Shown in pieces: positions 29,788 to 39,109 of a stretch of DNA of 64,000 bases. Position numbers and translations under genes: made by a program. The first letter of the stretch is position 1. Each line of letters begins with the position of its first letter. Location of the stretch: the NCBI RefSeq assembly GCF_022346945.1, contig NZ_JAKRNI010000007.1, positions 33,213 to 97,212 on the forward strand, given 5' to 3'. The notes under the pieces were generated by a model, which was given only the letters and a program-made list of their open reading frames with translations, did no database searches and had not been told where the DNA came from. This DNA comes from Microbacterium sp. ACRRU. Its GTDB lineage: Bacteria > Actinomycetota > Actinomycetes > Actinomycetales > Microbacteriaceae.

Positions 29788-30570
29788 TCAGCGACTCGCC
29801 GCCGCGAACAGCGCCGGAGTCACACCCAGCACCCGCCGGAAGTGCCGTGTGAGGTGCGCCTGGTCGTGGAACCCGGTACGCGCGGCGACGTCGGCGGGGC
29901 GGCCTCCTTCCAGGAGCAATCTCCGTGCCGCGCCGACCCGCCGGGTCACGAGGTAGCGGTAAGGCGCGATCCCATACGTCTGCGAGAAGACGCGCACGAG
30001 GTGGCTCGGGTGGGCGCCGAGGTCCCGCGCCGCCGACGCGATCGTGAACGACTCGGCGAACCGGTCGTCGAGCAATCGACGCAGGCGCCGAGCCAGGGGC
30101 GCATCACGGGGTGTCGCAGCGGAGCGGCCGACGTGCGCCAGCACAGACTCCCGCACGGCGAGCAGGGCGTGCTCCGCGGCCATCGCCTCACCGGGATGGC
30201 GCAGGACGGAGTGGATGCGACGTGCCGCCGCCAGCGAGAATGCGTCGGTGAGCGTGGGTCGGCGCGCAACGAATTCGGCCACGCCTCCGGGAAGCCAGTC
30301 GGGCCGCACGTAGAGAACCCTCTTGCGATACCGCTCGCCACGGACGGCCGATCGCCCGTCGTGCGGAATTCCCGGCGGCAGCAGTGTGAGCGCCGAGGGA
30401 GCGGCGTGATGCGCCGATCCGTCGAGGGAATACGTCACCGCACCGCTGTCGACCAGCATGACCGCCCAATCGTCGTGCGCGTGCAGCGGGTAGGCGTGAT
30501 CGAAACTGGCGTGATAGACCTCGCGCAGCAGGGGCACGTCAGGGTGCCAGGCACGGACACGATCGCCCAT
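29788..30570 (-). CDS. AraC-family transcriptional regulator
   Basis: Regulator of 260 residues: an N-terminal cupin-like sensing domain (HAYPLHAHDDWAVMLVDSGAVTY, LLPPGIPHDGRS) followed by two AraC helix-turn-helix motifs (SFTIASAARDLGAHPSHLVRVFSQTYG and PADVAARTGFHDQAHLTRHFRRVLG). It is divergent from a DUF2000 gene with a 48-bp gap; AraC-DUF2000 pairs recur in bacteria, which suggests a local regulator and its target. The start at 30570 gives a normal N-terminus for the family. Confidence 0.85.
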   Translation of the reverse strand: MGDRVRAWHPDVPLLREVYHASFDHAYPLHAHDDWAVMLVDSGAVTYSLDGSAHHAAPSALTLLPPGIPHDGRSAVRGERYRKRVLYVRPDWLPGGVAEFVARRPTLTDAFSLAAARRIHSVLRHPGEAMAAEHALLAVRESVLAHVGRSAATPRDAPLARRLRRLLDDRFAESFTIASAARDLGAHPSHLVRVFSQTYGIAPYRYLVTRRVGAARRLLLEGGRPADVAARTGFHDQAHLTRHFRRVLGVTPALFAAASR

Positions 30571-30618
30571 GCAAGAAACGTACAAGACGCCCCTCCGCGC
30601 CCGATCGATGCTGGACGA

Positions 30619-31059
30619 ATGACCGCAGACACCCCCACCCCCGCGCCCGTATTCGACACCAAGATCGTCGTCGTCCTCGGAGAGGGCCTCGCGCCGTGGC
30701 AGGAATTGAACGTCACCGCATTCCTGCTGTCGGGGATAGCGACGAGTGAACCCGACCTCGTCGGCGAGCCCTACGTTGATGCCGACGGCGTGCGGTACCT
30801 GGCGATGCTCCGGCAGCCGGTTCTCGTCATGACCGCGAACGCCGGTCTGCTCGGTCGCGCCCGCGCCAAGGCGTCGGCCCGCGACGATGTCGCGCTGGCG
30901 ATCTACACGCGTGACCTGTTCGGCACCCCGCACGACACCGCCAATCGCGCAGCAGTCGCGGCCGTGGCATCCGAGGCGCTGGATCTGGTCGGGATCGCGC
31001 TGCGCGGACCGCGCAACGTCGTCGACCGGATCGTGAAGGGAGCGGTGTTCCACGCCTGA
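30619..31059 (+). CDS. DUF2000 domain protein
   Basis: Small cytosolic protein of 146 residues matching DUF2000: FDTKIVVVLGEGLAPWQELNVTAFL at the start, then YLAMLRQPVLVMTANAGLLGRARAKA. The fold is related to peptidyl-tRNA hydrolase-like proteins, but no enzyme activity is established. The promoter must lie in the 48-bp gap shared with the AraC-type gene. It ends 6 nt before the convergent CPBP gene. Confidence 0.8.
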   Translation: MTADTPTPAPVFDTKIVVVLGEGLAPWQELNVTAFLLSGIATSEPDLVGEPYVDADGVRYLAMLRQPVLVMTANAGLLGRARAKASARDDVALAIYTRDLFGTPHDTANRAAVAAVASEALDLVGIALRGPRNVVDRIVKGAVFHA

Positions 31060-31065
31060 TGGGCA

Positions 31066-31923
31066 TCACACCGGCGCTGCGGCCCCCTCGCGCCCGGCGC
31101 GCGAGTCGATGCGGGGGCGCCGCCCACGACGCCACAACAGCCACGCGCACAGGACCCCCTGGACCATGACGATGGCGCTGATGGTCGAGGCGATGATTCC
31201 CGCGGACTGGTCCGCGGCCGTGAGCAGATCGAACCCCGCGTGCCACAGCAGCACGGGCACGATGCTCCACCGCGCTCCCACCGTCATCCAGGCCAAGAGG
31301 TAGGACCCGCACACGAGCGCGAGCATCCAGCCGACGATCCCGGCGCCCATCGCCATGTAGGTCGGGTTGAAGAAGAACGCGGGCGCGTGCCACGCGATCC
31401 ACACCGCGGCGACGACGAGCGCCGCCCAGAACACCGGCATCCTCTGCGACAGGGCCGGGAGGAGCCACCCTCGCCACCCCGCCTCTTCGCCGAGCCCGAA
31501 GGTCAGCACCCACACGAGAGCCACGGCCGGCCACGCCAACCCCGGCAGCTTCTCGGTCAGCCCGAACCCCGCCGCATCCGGCCATCCGCCCGTGACGAGG
31601 AGCACCGTCAGCCACGCGATCGCGAGGTAGGCCAGCGGCATCCCGACTCCCGCGATCCACCACACGCCGGGGAAACGTACCGAGAAGGTTCGGCGCGCCC
31701 ACGCGGCGACTCCGCGCCACCCGTCCTCCCACCAGGCGGCAGCGACCGCACCGCAGAGGGGACCGAAGGATGCGAGGAAGAACGTCCACGGCATCGCCCC
31801 CAGACCGCCGGCCTGGGCAGCGATGAGGATCGGCGCCCAGATCGCCCACGTGACGGCGAACGCGACCAAAAGAAACACCGTGATGCCGCCGCGACGGGCG
31901 ACGACGGTCGAGGGCGATGACAT
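31066..31923 (-). CDS. CPBP-family intramembrane metalloprotease
   Basis: Membrane protein of 285 residues with about eight hydrophobic segments and the three motifs of the CAAX protease/bacteriocin-processing (Abi) family: EEAGWRGWLLP, IAWHAPAFFF and LWHAGFD, supplying the Glu and His residues of the active site. Substrates of bacterial members are mostly unknown; self-immunity to bacteriocins and processing of prenylated proteins are proposed for the family. GGAAGG lies 6 nt before the ATG at 31923. No bacteriocin gene is seen nearby. Confidence 0.83.
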   Translation of the reverse strand: MSSPSTVVARRGGITVFLLVAFAVTWAIWAPILIAAQAGGLGAMPWTFFLASFGPLCGAVAAAWWEDGWRGVAAWARRTFSVRFPGVWWIAGVGMPLAYLAIAWLTVLLVTGGWPDAAGFGLTEKLPGLAWPAVALVWVLTFGLGEEAGWRGWLLPALSQRMPVFWAALVVAAVWIAWHAPAFFFNPTYMAMGAGIVGWMLALVCGSYLLAWMTVGARWSIVPVLLWHAGFDLLTAADQSAGIIASTISAIVMVQGVLCAWLLWRRGRRPRIDSRAGREGAAAPV

Positions 31924-32071
31924 ATCGAGACCTTCCTTCGGCGGAGTGCGGGCGCGGCGTCCCGTGCACCTCCGTGATATCGGGAAGACGCCCGTCACGG
32001 GTGGGACCAAAGACCTCGCGGGCGGCGATCACGGCCGGCAGGCGGGCTCATCGCCCCCGGTGGCGAGTGCG

Positions 32072-34288
32072 TCACCGCCTCGCGATCGGGCGAGGTGTCG
32101 CGCTCGGCTGACGCCGCGGACCCGGTACCCGCCGATGACCGGGCCACCACCAGGCCGCTCGGCCGAGCAAGGTCATCACAGCGGGGACGAACAGCAGCCG
32201 GATGACGGTGGCATCCACGAAGACGGCGACGGCGAGTCCGACACCGAACACCTTGATGACCGGGTTCGTGCTGAAGGTGAAGCTCAGGAAGACGGCGATC
32301 ATGATGATGGCTGCCGCCGAGATCACCCCTCCCGTCTCGGCGAGGCCGCGCGTCGTCGCCGTGCGCGCATCTCCGCCGCGCAGCCACGCCTGCCGCATCG
32401 AGGTGAGGAGGAACACCTCGTAGTCCATGGAAAGCCCGAACAGAACGGCGAACAACATCATGGGCACGTAGGGGTCGAGAGGCATCGGGCCATCCAGGCC
32501 GAGCAGCTCGACGCCATGCCCCTCTTGGAACACCCACACCAGTACGCCGAAAGCGGCGGCGATGGAAAGGAGGTTGCAGACGGCCGCCTTGATGGGCAGC
32601 AGGATCGAGCGGAACGTGAAGGCCACGAGCACCATCGATAAGGCGACGACGGTACCGATGAGCCACGGCAGCCGCTCGGAGATGCGTTCGCTCAGGTCGG
32701 TGCGCGTCGCCACCGCGCCGCCCACGTGCGCGTCGACGTTCGACGCGGGGACGACCTCTGCCCGCAGCGCCGAAACCAGCTCCGCGGTCCGCGTGTCGCT
32801 CGGGCCGGTCGTGGGCGTCACCTGCATCGAGACGATGCCGTCGCGCGGCACGGGAGGCGACACCGCAGCGACGTCGTCGCGGCCGGCGATGTCGGCGGCG
32901 AGCTCTTGCCAGTCCGCGAGCGACTCTTCGCCCCCCTCGGCCACGAGCAGCAGAGTTGCGTTCTCCCCCGCCCCCCAGTATTCGGCCGTCAGGTCGAAGG
33001 ACACGCGCTGGTTCGAGCCGGGAAGCGCGTCGCCCGCGCTCGACTGCCCGAATTGCAGAGCGAATGCCGGCAGTGCCAGGACGACGAGCACGGCGGCTGC
33101 CGACACACCCGCGATGACCGGATGCCGCGTGAGTCGCGGCGCCAGACGCTCCCACGCGCCGCGACGCGCGGCAGGGGCACCGGCGTCTGCGTCAGCGACG
33201 GCTCCCCCGCGGGCGGCGGCGTGCCCTTCCCCCACCGTCCCGACCGACGCGGGAGACACCGCGATGCGGTCGCGACGGGCGAGCGCCCGGTACCCGATCG
33301 CGGCCAGCACCGCTGGCGTGAGGGTGAGGGTCGCCGCGACGGCCACGACCACCACGATCGCCGTGGCGTACCCGAGCCAGGCCACGAACTCCACGCCGGA
33401 GATTGCGAGGCCCATCGCGCAGATGGCCACGGTGACCCCCGCCATCGCCGCGGCCTCCCCCGCCGTGTGTCCGGTCGTGGCCGCGGCCTCGACCGGGGGC
33501 AGCCCCTCCTTCAGCGCTGTACGGAACCGCGACAGGAGGAACAGGGTGTAGTCGATGCCCACGCCGAGCCCGATCATGATCGCGAGGGTCACGGCGCTCT
33601 CGGAGATCGTGTACCCGTGACTCAGCAGCCAGATGGACCCGACCCCGCCTGCGACCGCAATGATGCCGGTCGCAACAGGTGCGAGCGCGGCGAGGGCGGA
33701 ACCGAGGGCGACGAACAGGACGATCAGGGCAGCGATCACACCGACGAGTTCGCTGTTCACGCTGCCCGCGCGATCGAGTTGCGTTCCCAGCGGGGCGCCG
33801 ATCCCCACCTCGAGCCCCGCGGAGCGGGCGGGATCGAGCGCCGCATCCACATCCTGTTGCCACACGCGTCCCTGTTCCTTCGGGTCACCCACGACCGTCA
33901 GCATGAGCGCGTCGCCACCCTCGGCGAGGGTGCCGGCGCGCGTCGCCGTGACGGGGTCGGTCAACGGGTTCGCTACCGACTCTCCTGTCGCGGCTTCGAG
34001 ACGGTCGATCACGTCCTGCACGACGTTCTCCTGCGCGGAGAGATCGGGCCCCGCCAGAACGATGCGGCTGGTGGGCGCGGGGTCCTCCCCCGCGCCCGGA
34101 TCTGCTGCTTCGAGAAGATCTGCTGCGGCCTGGCTGTCTGATCCGGTGACCTCGAGATCGTCCTGCAGAGCCGGGCCGACGAGGTAAGCGCTTCCGAACA
34201 GCGCACCGACCGCGATGACCCACGCAGCGATCGTCAGCCAGCGGCGGCGCGCGCACACCCGCGCGAGGGAGGAGATGAGGCGTTTCAT
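32072..34288 (-). CDS. MMPL/RND-family membrane transporter
   Basis: Transporter of 738 residues with the duplicated MMPL layout: one N-terminal membrane segment, an outer domain, a bundle of five to six segments with IGLGVGIDYTLFLLSRFR, then a second outer domain and a second bundle containing LFGLSMDYEVFLLTSMR. The two Asp-Tyr motifs are the proton-relay sites of the family. Actinobacterial members export cell-envelope lipids or siderophores. It starts 1 nt after the DUF2993 gene stops, downstream of a two-component pair, so the signal of that pair probably governs its synthesis. Confidence 0.87.
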   Translation of the reverse strand: MKRLISSLARVCARRRWLTIAAWVIAVGALFGSAYLVGPALQDDLEVTGSDSQAAADLLEAADPGAGEDPAPTSRIVLAGPDLSAQENVVQDVIDRLEAATGESVANPLTDPVTATRAGTLAEGGDALMLTVVGDPKEQGRVWQQDVDAALDPARSAGLEVGIGAPLGTQLDRAGSVNSELVGVIAALIVLFVALGSALAALAPVATGIIAVAGGVGSIWLLSHGYTISESAVTLAIMIGLGVGIDYTLFLLSRFRTALKEGLPPVEAAATTGHTAGEAAAMAGVTVAICAMGLAISGVEFVAWLGYATAIVVVVAVAATLTLTPAVLAAIGYRALARRDRIAVSPASVGTVGEGHAAARGGAVADADAGAPAARRGAWERLAPRLTRHPVIAGVSAAAVLVVLALPAFALQFGQSSAGDALPGSNQRVSFDLTAEYWGAGENATLLLVAEGGEESLADWQELAADIAGRDDVAAVSPPVPRDGIVSMQVTPTTGPSDTRTAELVSALRAEVVPASNVDAHVGGAVATRTDLSERISERLPWLIGTVVALSMVLVAFTFRSILLPIKAAVCNLLSIAAAFGVLVWVFQEGHGVELLGLDGPMPLDPYVPMMLFAVLFGLSMDYEVFLLTSMRQAWLRGGDARTATTRGLAETGGVISAAAIIMIAVFLSFTFSTNPVIKVFGVGLAVAVFVDATVIRLLFVPAVMTLLGRAAWWWPGHRRVPGPRRQPSATPRPIARR

Positions 34289-34289
34289 G

Positions 34290-35000
34290 TCAGCCTTCCT
34301 GGTCGGAGGGTTCGGAGGGAGGGGGATCGGAAACCTCGGGGGATGCCGACGGGTCCAGGCATTCGCGTACCGCCGCGAACCCGTTGCCGGCTGTCGCGCC
34401 GTCGTCGTCACGTGTGAGCGGCAGGCCGGCGGAGAGCTCGACAGCCCCCGAGCGGAACTCGACATCGCTCACCCGGACTCCGGGCAGCGCGAGGGGGATG
34501 CCATCCAGCAGACGCTCGGCAACGTCGGCGCCCTCCCCTCCTCTGCCGGAGAGCAGGGAGAGGGCTCGCTCCGCGGGGAGAGAGATGCCGGCCGCGCTCA
34601 CGGAGTCCGCCACGAGGCGCCATCCCGCCCCGTCGTGCTGCGCCACGAGCAGCACCTCGACCGTCACGGGAGCACCACGGAGCGAGCGTTCCACCGATAC
34701 CAGGACTCCGCCCGCGACGGTGCGGACCGTCAGGTCCTGGTCCGTGCGGCACCGCGCGACGGCGTCCAGCGCCGCATCCGTCACGGTGACGCGCACCGCG
34801 ATCGACCCCGAGATCAGCTGCCCGAGGGCGAGGCCGTCGACGGGTGCGATCGAGACGCCCGGGAGGGAGCCGCTCACGGACGCCGTACGCGCGGTGAGCT
34901 GCTCACGCGCGACGACCTCCCCGACGACGAGACCTGACACCGAGACGAGCGCAACAGCGGCGCCGGTCCAGATCCAGGCTCCGGCACGTTTCGAGACCAT
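34290..35000 (-). CDS. LmeA/DUF2993 family phospholipid-binding protein
   Basis: Exported or membrane-anchored protein of 236 residues with an N-terminal hydrophobic segment (WIWTGAAVALVSVSGLVVGEVVA) and a DUF2993 domain (SGSLPGVSIAPVDGLALGQLISG onwards). The mycobacterial family member LmeA binds phospholipids and takes part in lipomannan synthesis. Its position, 1 nt before the MMPL gene, suggests it works in the same lipid-handling step outside the membrane. A short Ser/Pro-rich acidic tail ends the protein. Confidence 0.78.
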   Translation of the reverse strand: MVSKRAGAWIWTGAAVALVSVSGLVVGEVVAREQLTARTASVSGSLPGVSIAPVDGLALGQLISGSIAVRVTVTDAALDAVARCRTDQDLTVRTVAGGVLVSVERSLRGAPVTVEVLLVAQHDGAGWRLVADSVSAAGISLPAERALSLLSGRGGEGADVAERLLDGIPLALPGVRVSDVEFRSGAVELSAGLPLTRDDDGATAGNGFAAVRECLDPSASPEVSDPPPSEPSDQEG

Positions 35001-35063
35001 GCCCCCATGCCAGCGGACAGACCTCTCGGGAATCGGACGCTGTCCTGACGATCGGCTGACGAA

Positions 35064-36445
35064 TCAGCCGGATGCCGCGGACGGCAGACGCACTGTCACG
35101 CGCGTTCCGGCCCCCGGTTCCGATTCCAGCGTGACATCGCCCCCGTGCGCGATGACGATCGCTTCGACGATCGCGAGCCCCAGACCGCTGCCCGCCGTGC
35201 GGTCCCCGTGACGAACCGCTCGAACGCATGGTCGCGCAGGTCGGGGGGCATTCCGACGCCGTCGTCGTCGACGACGAGGACCGCAACGTCACCCGCCCGG
35301 TGCACGTCGAGCGTGATCGACGCGTCGGCGCCGGCATGCCGGAGGGCGTTCCCGACGAGGTTGCGGACGAGCTGGGCGAGCGCGTGCGGGTCGCCGTCGA
35401 CCGCGACGGGACCGTCCGCCACGAGCGCCACGGCGGCATCGGGTGCGAGAAGCGCCGCATCTTCGACGGCGGCCCGACACGCCTCGAGCAGGTCGACCCG
35501 ATCGCGCACGGGCGACGTCGCCTCACTGCGCGCGAGCTGGGCCAGACGGTCGACCAGGACGCGCATCCGCTCCGATTCTTCCGAGACACTGCCGAACGCC
35601 CGCTCGGTCGTTTCGGCATCGTCGGGACGCTGGAAGTGCAGCTGGGCCCAGCCCTGGATCTTCGTCAGGGGCGTCCGCAGCTCATGCGACGCGTCGGCGA
35701 CGAACGTGCGCAGCCGACGCTCCGTGGCATCCCGTCGGCCGTCCAGCCGTTCGATCGCGCGGGCCACGCTCTCGGTCTCGCCGAACTCCCCGGCGGGCGA
35801 GACGGCGAGCGCGGCCAGATCCGACCGCTCGACGCGGTCGACGAGCACTGTCAGCGACCGCGTCGTGCGTGAGACCACCAGCGTCACGACCACTCCCGCC
35901 AGCACCAGGACGACCGCCAACACAGCCAGGGCGGCCAGCGCGAGCGCGGTCACCAGGCGGTCGGCTGCCTCCATCCCCACACCGACCAACGCCGTCGCGA
36001 CAGGCGTCGTCGCTCCGTCGTCGTACGCCGTGCCGGGGGGAAGGTCGACGCGCGCGAACATCACGCTGCGGCCGGCGATCTCGGCACGGGCCGTCTCCTC
36101 GCCACTCAAGGAGCCCGCAACCCGTGCGAGGTCCTCGAAGGGCGTCGCGGTATCCGCTGACGCGGCGACCAGGTCACCCTCGGCGTCCAAGAGCGCCACC
36201 ACCGTCGATCCGACGTTGGCGGCCCGCAGTTGCGCATCATCGATGACGAGGCCGTCCTGCCCGACTCGCGGCCACGTGGTCACGGTCTGCGCCGTCACAC
36301 GCACGTGTGTCTCTGCGGTGCGCAGGGTGATCAGGCGGACGCCCAGGACGCTCGCTATCGCGAGGACGACCCCGGCGACGGCGACGACCACGAGGATGCG
36401 ACGACGCAGCGTCCGCACCATCGAGGGACGCCCGACCGCGGTCAT
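35064..36445 (-). pseudogene. sensor histidine kinase, frameshifted in the ATPase domain
   Basis: HisKA-type membrane kinase. The N-terminal part is intact: two membrane segments around an outer sensing domain, HAMP, phosphorylated His in ADASHELRTPLTKIQG, N box LVRNLVGNALRHAG and G1 box VDDDGVGMP. After FERFVTG the sequence reads a false tail ending at 35096. A +1 shift at the G4 run (CCCC at 35204-35207 on the plus strand) restores [31 protein letters not shown] and a stop at 35064. As written the kinase lacks its G2 box and should be inactive. It follows its response regulator with a 1-nt overlap. Confidence 0.78.
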
Positions 36446-37149
36446 CACGGCTCCACGCGCAGGCAGTAACCGAAGCCCCGCACGGTCTGGATGAGCGGCT
36501 GACGCCCGGCATCCACTTTTCGGCGCAGCGTGGAGACGGCCTTCTCCACGACCTCACCGCTGCCGCCGAAGTCGTAGCGCCACACGTGGTCGAGCAATTG
36601 ACCGCGCGAGAGGACACGCTCGGCGTTCTCGAGCAGGAATCGCAGCAGGCGCAGTTCGGTCGGGGTCAGGGGCACGATCTCACCGCCGCGGCGGACGCGC
36701 TGGCCGGCAAGGTCGAGTTCGAGGTCGGCATAGCGCAGGACGTCGGGGTCGCCGGCCGGTGTCCCCCGGCGCCGCACCGCATCGATGCGGGCGAGCACTT
36801 CGGACACGTGGAACGGCTTGGTCAAGAAGTCGTCGGCTCCGAGTCGAAGTCCGGCGACTCGCGCCTCGACGTCGTCGACGGCGCTGAGCATCACGATCGC
36901 GGCCGACGGCGCCGCCGCCCGAAGTGCCGTGACGATCTGCACCGCGTCGACGTCGGGCAGCACCCGGTCGAGCAGGATGGCGTCGTATTCGTCCGCACGA
37001 GCCAGGCGCAGTGCCTCCGCACCGGTCGCTGCGCTCGCCACAGTTCGACCGGGCGCGGCGAGGACCGACGCCAGCAGGACGCGAATGCCCTCATCGTCAT
37101 CGACGACGAGCACCCGCGTGGGTGCATCGTCGTTCTTGCGCGCGGCCAT
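36445..37149 (-). CDS. OmpR/PhoB-family response regulator
   Basis: Response regulator of 234 residues. The receiver has acidic residues in VVDDDEG, phospho-acceptor Asp61 in ILLDRVLPD and Lys in FLTKPFHVSE. The C-terminal winged helix is of the OmpR type (LTPTELRLLRFLLENAERVLSRGQLLDHVW, then VSTLRRKVDAG and QTVRGFGYCLR). It heads a run of regulator, kinase, DUF2993 protein and MMPL transporter, all on one strand with small gaps. The presumed target is that run or the nearby DUF305/DUF6153 genes. Confidence 0.87.
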   Translation of the reverse strand: MAARKNDDAPTRVLVVDDDEGIRVLLASVLAAPGRTVASAATGAEALRLARADEYDAILLDRVLPDVDAVQIVTALRAAAPSAAIVMLSAVDDVEARVAGLRLGADDFLTKPFHVSEVLARIDAVRRRGTPAGDPDVLRYADLELDLAGQRVRRGGEIVPLTPTELRLLRFLLENAERVLSRGQLLDHVWRYDFGGSGEVVEKAVSTLRRKVDAGRQPLIQTVRGFGYCLRVEP

Positions 37150-37225
37150 GACCTCGATGCTAGGGGCGCGACCAGGACGAGTACCGCCACCCGGCCGCGA
37201 GTGCGGCACGCCCGGTCCCGCCGCT

Positions 37226-37255
37226 GCGGGGTCGGGCGCCAACGCCCGACCCCGC
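37226..37255 (-). terminator. hairpin terminator after the DUF305 gene
   Basis: Perfect 13-bp stem GCGGGGTCGGGCG (37226-37238) with its complement at 37243-37255 and a 4-nt loop, 4 nt beyond the DUF305 stop. Confidence 0.75.
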
Positions 37256-37259
37256 CTCC

Positions 37260-37859
37260 TCACATGGTGGCCAGGAGATCCTCCATCGTGGCGATCTCCT
37301 CCACCTGCGATTCGACGATCGTGCGGGCCAGATCGACGACGTCGGTGTTCTGTCCCTCGTTCACCTCGTCATGCGCCATTTCGACGGCGCCGCGGTGATG
37401 CTCGATCATCTGCTCCAGAAACAGCCGGGAAGCATCGAGGCCCTCGGCGGCTTCGAGTGCCTCCATGTCGGAAGCCGACATCATGCCGCCCCCGTGCTCC
37501 ATGTCGCCCATACCGTCCATGGACATCCCCCAGTCGCGCAGCCAGCCCTCCATCCGATCGATCTCTGGCTGCTGTGCGGCCTTGATCTGCTCTGCCAGGG
37601 CGACGACGCGCTCGTCGACACCGCTCTTGGACAGGAGCGTGTCCGACATCTCCACGGCCTGCTGGTGGTGCGGAATCATCATCATGACGAACATCACGTC
37701 GGCATCCGAGGCATCCGCCGCGGGGCTCTGCGTCGTGGTGGCTCCCGAGCCGTGGTCCATGCCGGGCATGGAGCCGGATCCCCCTGTGCCGGAACACCCC
37801 GCCAGGGTGAGGATCGCCGTCAGGGAAAGTGCGGCCGTGGCCGCGAAGCGCTTCTTCAT
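37260..37859 (-). CDS. DUF305 lipoprotein
   Basis: Predicted lipoprotein of 199 residues: signal sequence with lipobox LAGC (Cys22), a Gly/Ser/Met/His-rich linker, then a DUF305 domain with the paired histidine motifs MMIPHHQQAVEMSDTLL and IEHHRGAVEMAHDEV. The domain is a ferritin-like helical bundle often encoded beside copper or heavy-metal genes; metal binding is plausible, unproven. The Met-rich loop GMSMDGMGDMEHGGGMM supports that. It lies 71 nt after a DUF6153 gene, a frequent partner. Confidence 0.83.
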   Translation of the reverse strand: MKKRFAATAALSLTAILTLAGCSGTGGSGSMPGMDHGSGATTTQSPAADASDADVMFVMMMIPHHQQAVEMSDTLLSKSGVDERVVALAEQIKAAQQPEIDRMEGWLRDWGMSMDGMGDMEHGGGMMSASDMEALEAAEGLDASRLFLEQMIEHHRGAVEMAHDEVNEGQNTDVVDLARTIVESQVEEIATMEDLLATM

Positions 37860-37930
37860 CTCTCTCGTTTCTGTCGTTGTGCCCGCCGAGCGGGCCGTGT
37901 GCAGTGCCTTCCGTCGGGACGGGGCAGCAC

Positions 37931-38446
37931 TCACGTACGACTGATGCAGAGAGTGGTGAGGGAAGGGGGCGGCAAAGAGCGAAGCACCAAGCGCCGCCGA
38001 GCGAGAGCCGCGCTCACGATAGCGAGGTCGTCTCGGTGACGGGAACGTGCTCCGACCACCACCATCGCGATGACCGTGACGAGCAGTCCCAGGACGCACG
38101 CCATCCATGCCGTCGACGAATCTGACGGACACCCGGCGCACACGGGGCCCGCCGTCGCTTCGAGGGGTCGGACATCGACCGCCGCGTCGACGGATCGGGG
38201 GTCCTGCGCCCTCTCGCCATGGTCGGGGGCGACGGCCCCGGTTCCGTGGTCTCCGTGGTCGCCGGCGACGGTCGCGTGATGTCCGGCGACGGTCCCGTGA
38301 TGTCCGGCGATCGTCCCGTGGGTGTTCAGCACATGCATGGACAGGAGCCCGACGGTGATCGCCGCCGCGATCAGAAACCCGGCGAGCAGGGAGAATCGCC
38401 GCGTTCGCGCGGCGCGCACATCCTCAGCGATGGCGAGTAACGACAT
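37931..38446 (-). CDS. DUF6153 family membrane protein, His-rich
   Basis: Membrane protein of 171 residues. Two hydrophobic segments (FSLLAGFLIAAAITVGLLSM and MACVLGLLVTVIAMVVVG) enclose an extracytoplasmic loop with tandem heptads of the form GHHGTVA/GHHATVA/GDHGDHG, followed by a Cys pair CAGC. The layout fits DUF6153, typically found beside DUF305 genes. The histidines and cysteines suggest metal binding outside the membrane (inference). The downstream gene is the DUF305 lipoprotein, probably in the same transcript. Confidence 0.72.
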   Translation of the reverse strand: MSLLAIAEDVRAARTRRFSLLAGFLIAAAITVGLLSMHVLNTHGTIAGHHGTVAGHHATVAGDHGDHGTGAVAPDHGERAQDPRSVDAAVDVRPLEATAGPVCAGCPSDSSTAWMACVLGLLVTVIAMVVVGARSRHRDDLAIVSAALARRRLVLRSLPPPSLTTLCISRT

Positions 38447-38626
38447 CCCGGCCTCCCTTCACCAGGGTAACGACGCCGCGGGCGCCGTCGGGCCGCGCGG
38501 GCTGTCGCCCTCGGCATCGGCGGGACCGCCGTGACCATGGACGCTCCGCAAGGTCGTTCCCTCCGCCCGGGATCGTCCTCCTATCGCGCCCTGCCATGAC
38601 CCGAGGACGGGGGTAGCGTTGCCCGC

Positions 38627-39085
38627 GTGACGCATCCGCAGTGGCATCCCTCCGAAGACGGCATCAACTTCCACACGCGCAAGTGGGTCAAACCCGAGGA
38701 CCTCAATGCCAACGGCACCCTTTTCGGTGGCAGTCTGCTGCGCTGGATCGACGAGGAAGCGGCGATCTACGCGATCATTCAGCTCGGCAACTACCGCGTG
38801 GTCACGAAACTCATCTCGGAGATCAACTTCGAGGCATCCGCTCTGCAGGGCGACCTGATCGAGATGGGCCTGACCGCGACGCATTTCGGGCGTACGTCGC
38901 TCACGATGCGCGCCGTTGTGCGCAACATGATCACGCGCAAGCGGATCCTCACCATCGAGCGGATCGTGTTCGTCAGCGTCGACGAAGACGGCAAGCCGAA
39001 GCCGCACGGATACACCGACATCACGTACGACCGCGACCGGATGCCGCGCGAGCACCCGGCGACCGGGAGCATCCGGCTCGATTGA
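38627..39085 (+). CDS. acyl-CoA thioesterase (hotdog fold)
   Basis: Cytosolic thioesterase of 152 residues in the YciA/BFIT acyl-CoA hydrolase family, which frees CoA from acyl-CoAs. The family pattern LNANGTLFGGSLLRWIDEEAA is clear, with the Asn and the catalytic acid in IDEEAA, followed by strands MGLTATHFGRTSLTM and KRILTIERIVFVSVDEDGKPKPH. GTG at 38627 is the only start that keeps the whole fold. No neighbouring gene indicates a particular pathway. Confidence 0.83.
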   Translation: MTHPQWHPSEDGINFHTRKWVKPEDLNANGTLFGGSLLRWIDEEAAIYAIIQLGNYRVVTKLISEINFEASALQGDLIEMGLTATHFGRTSLTMRAVVRNMITRKRILTIERIVFVSVDEDGKPKPHGYTDITYDRDRMPREHPATGSIRLD

Positions 39086-39109
39086 GCACACCGGTCGCTA
39101 CGCCTCGAC

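Noticed and set aside
31066..31923. CPBP protease as immunity gene of a bacteriocin locus
   Set aside because: No precursor peptide, modification enzyme or dedicated exporter is found within several kilobases.
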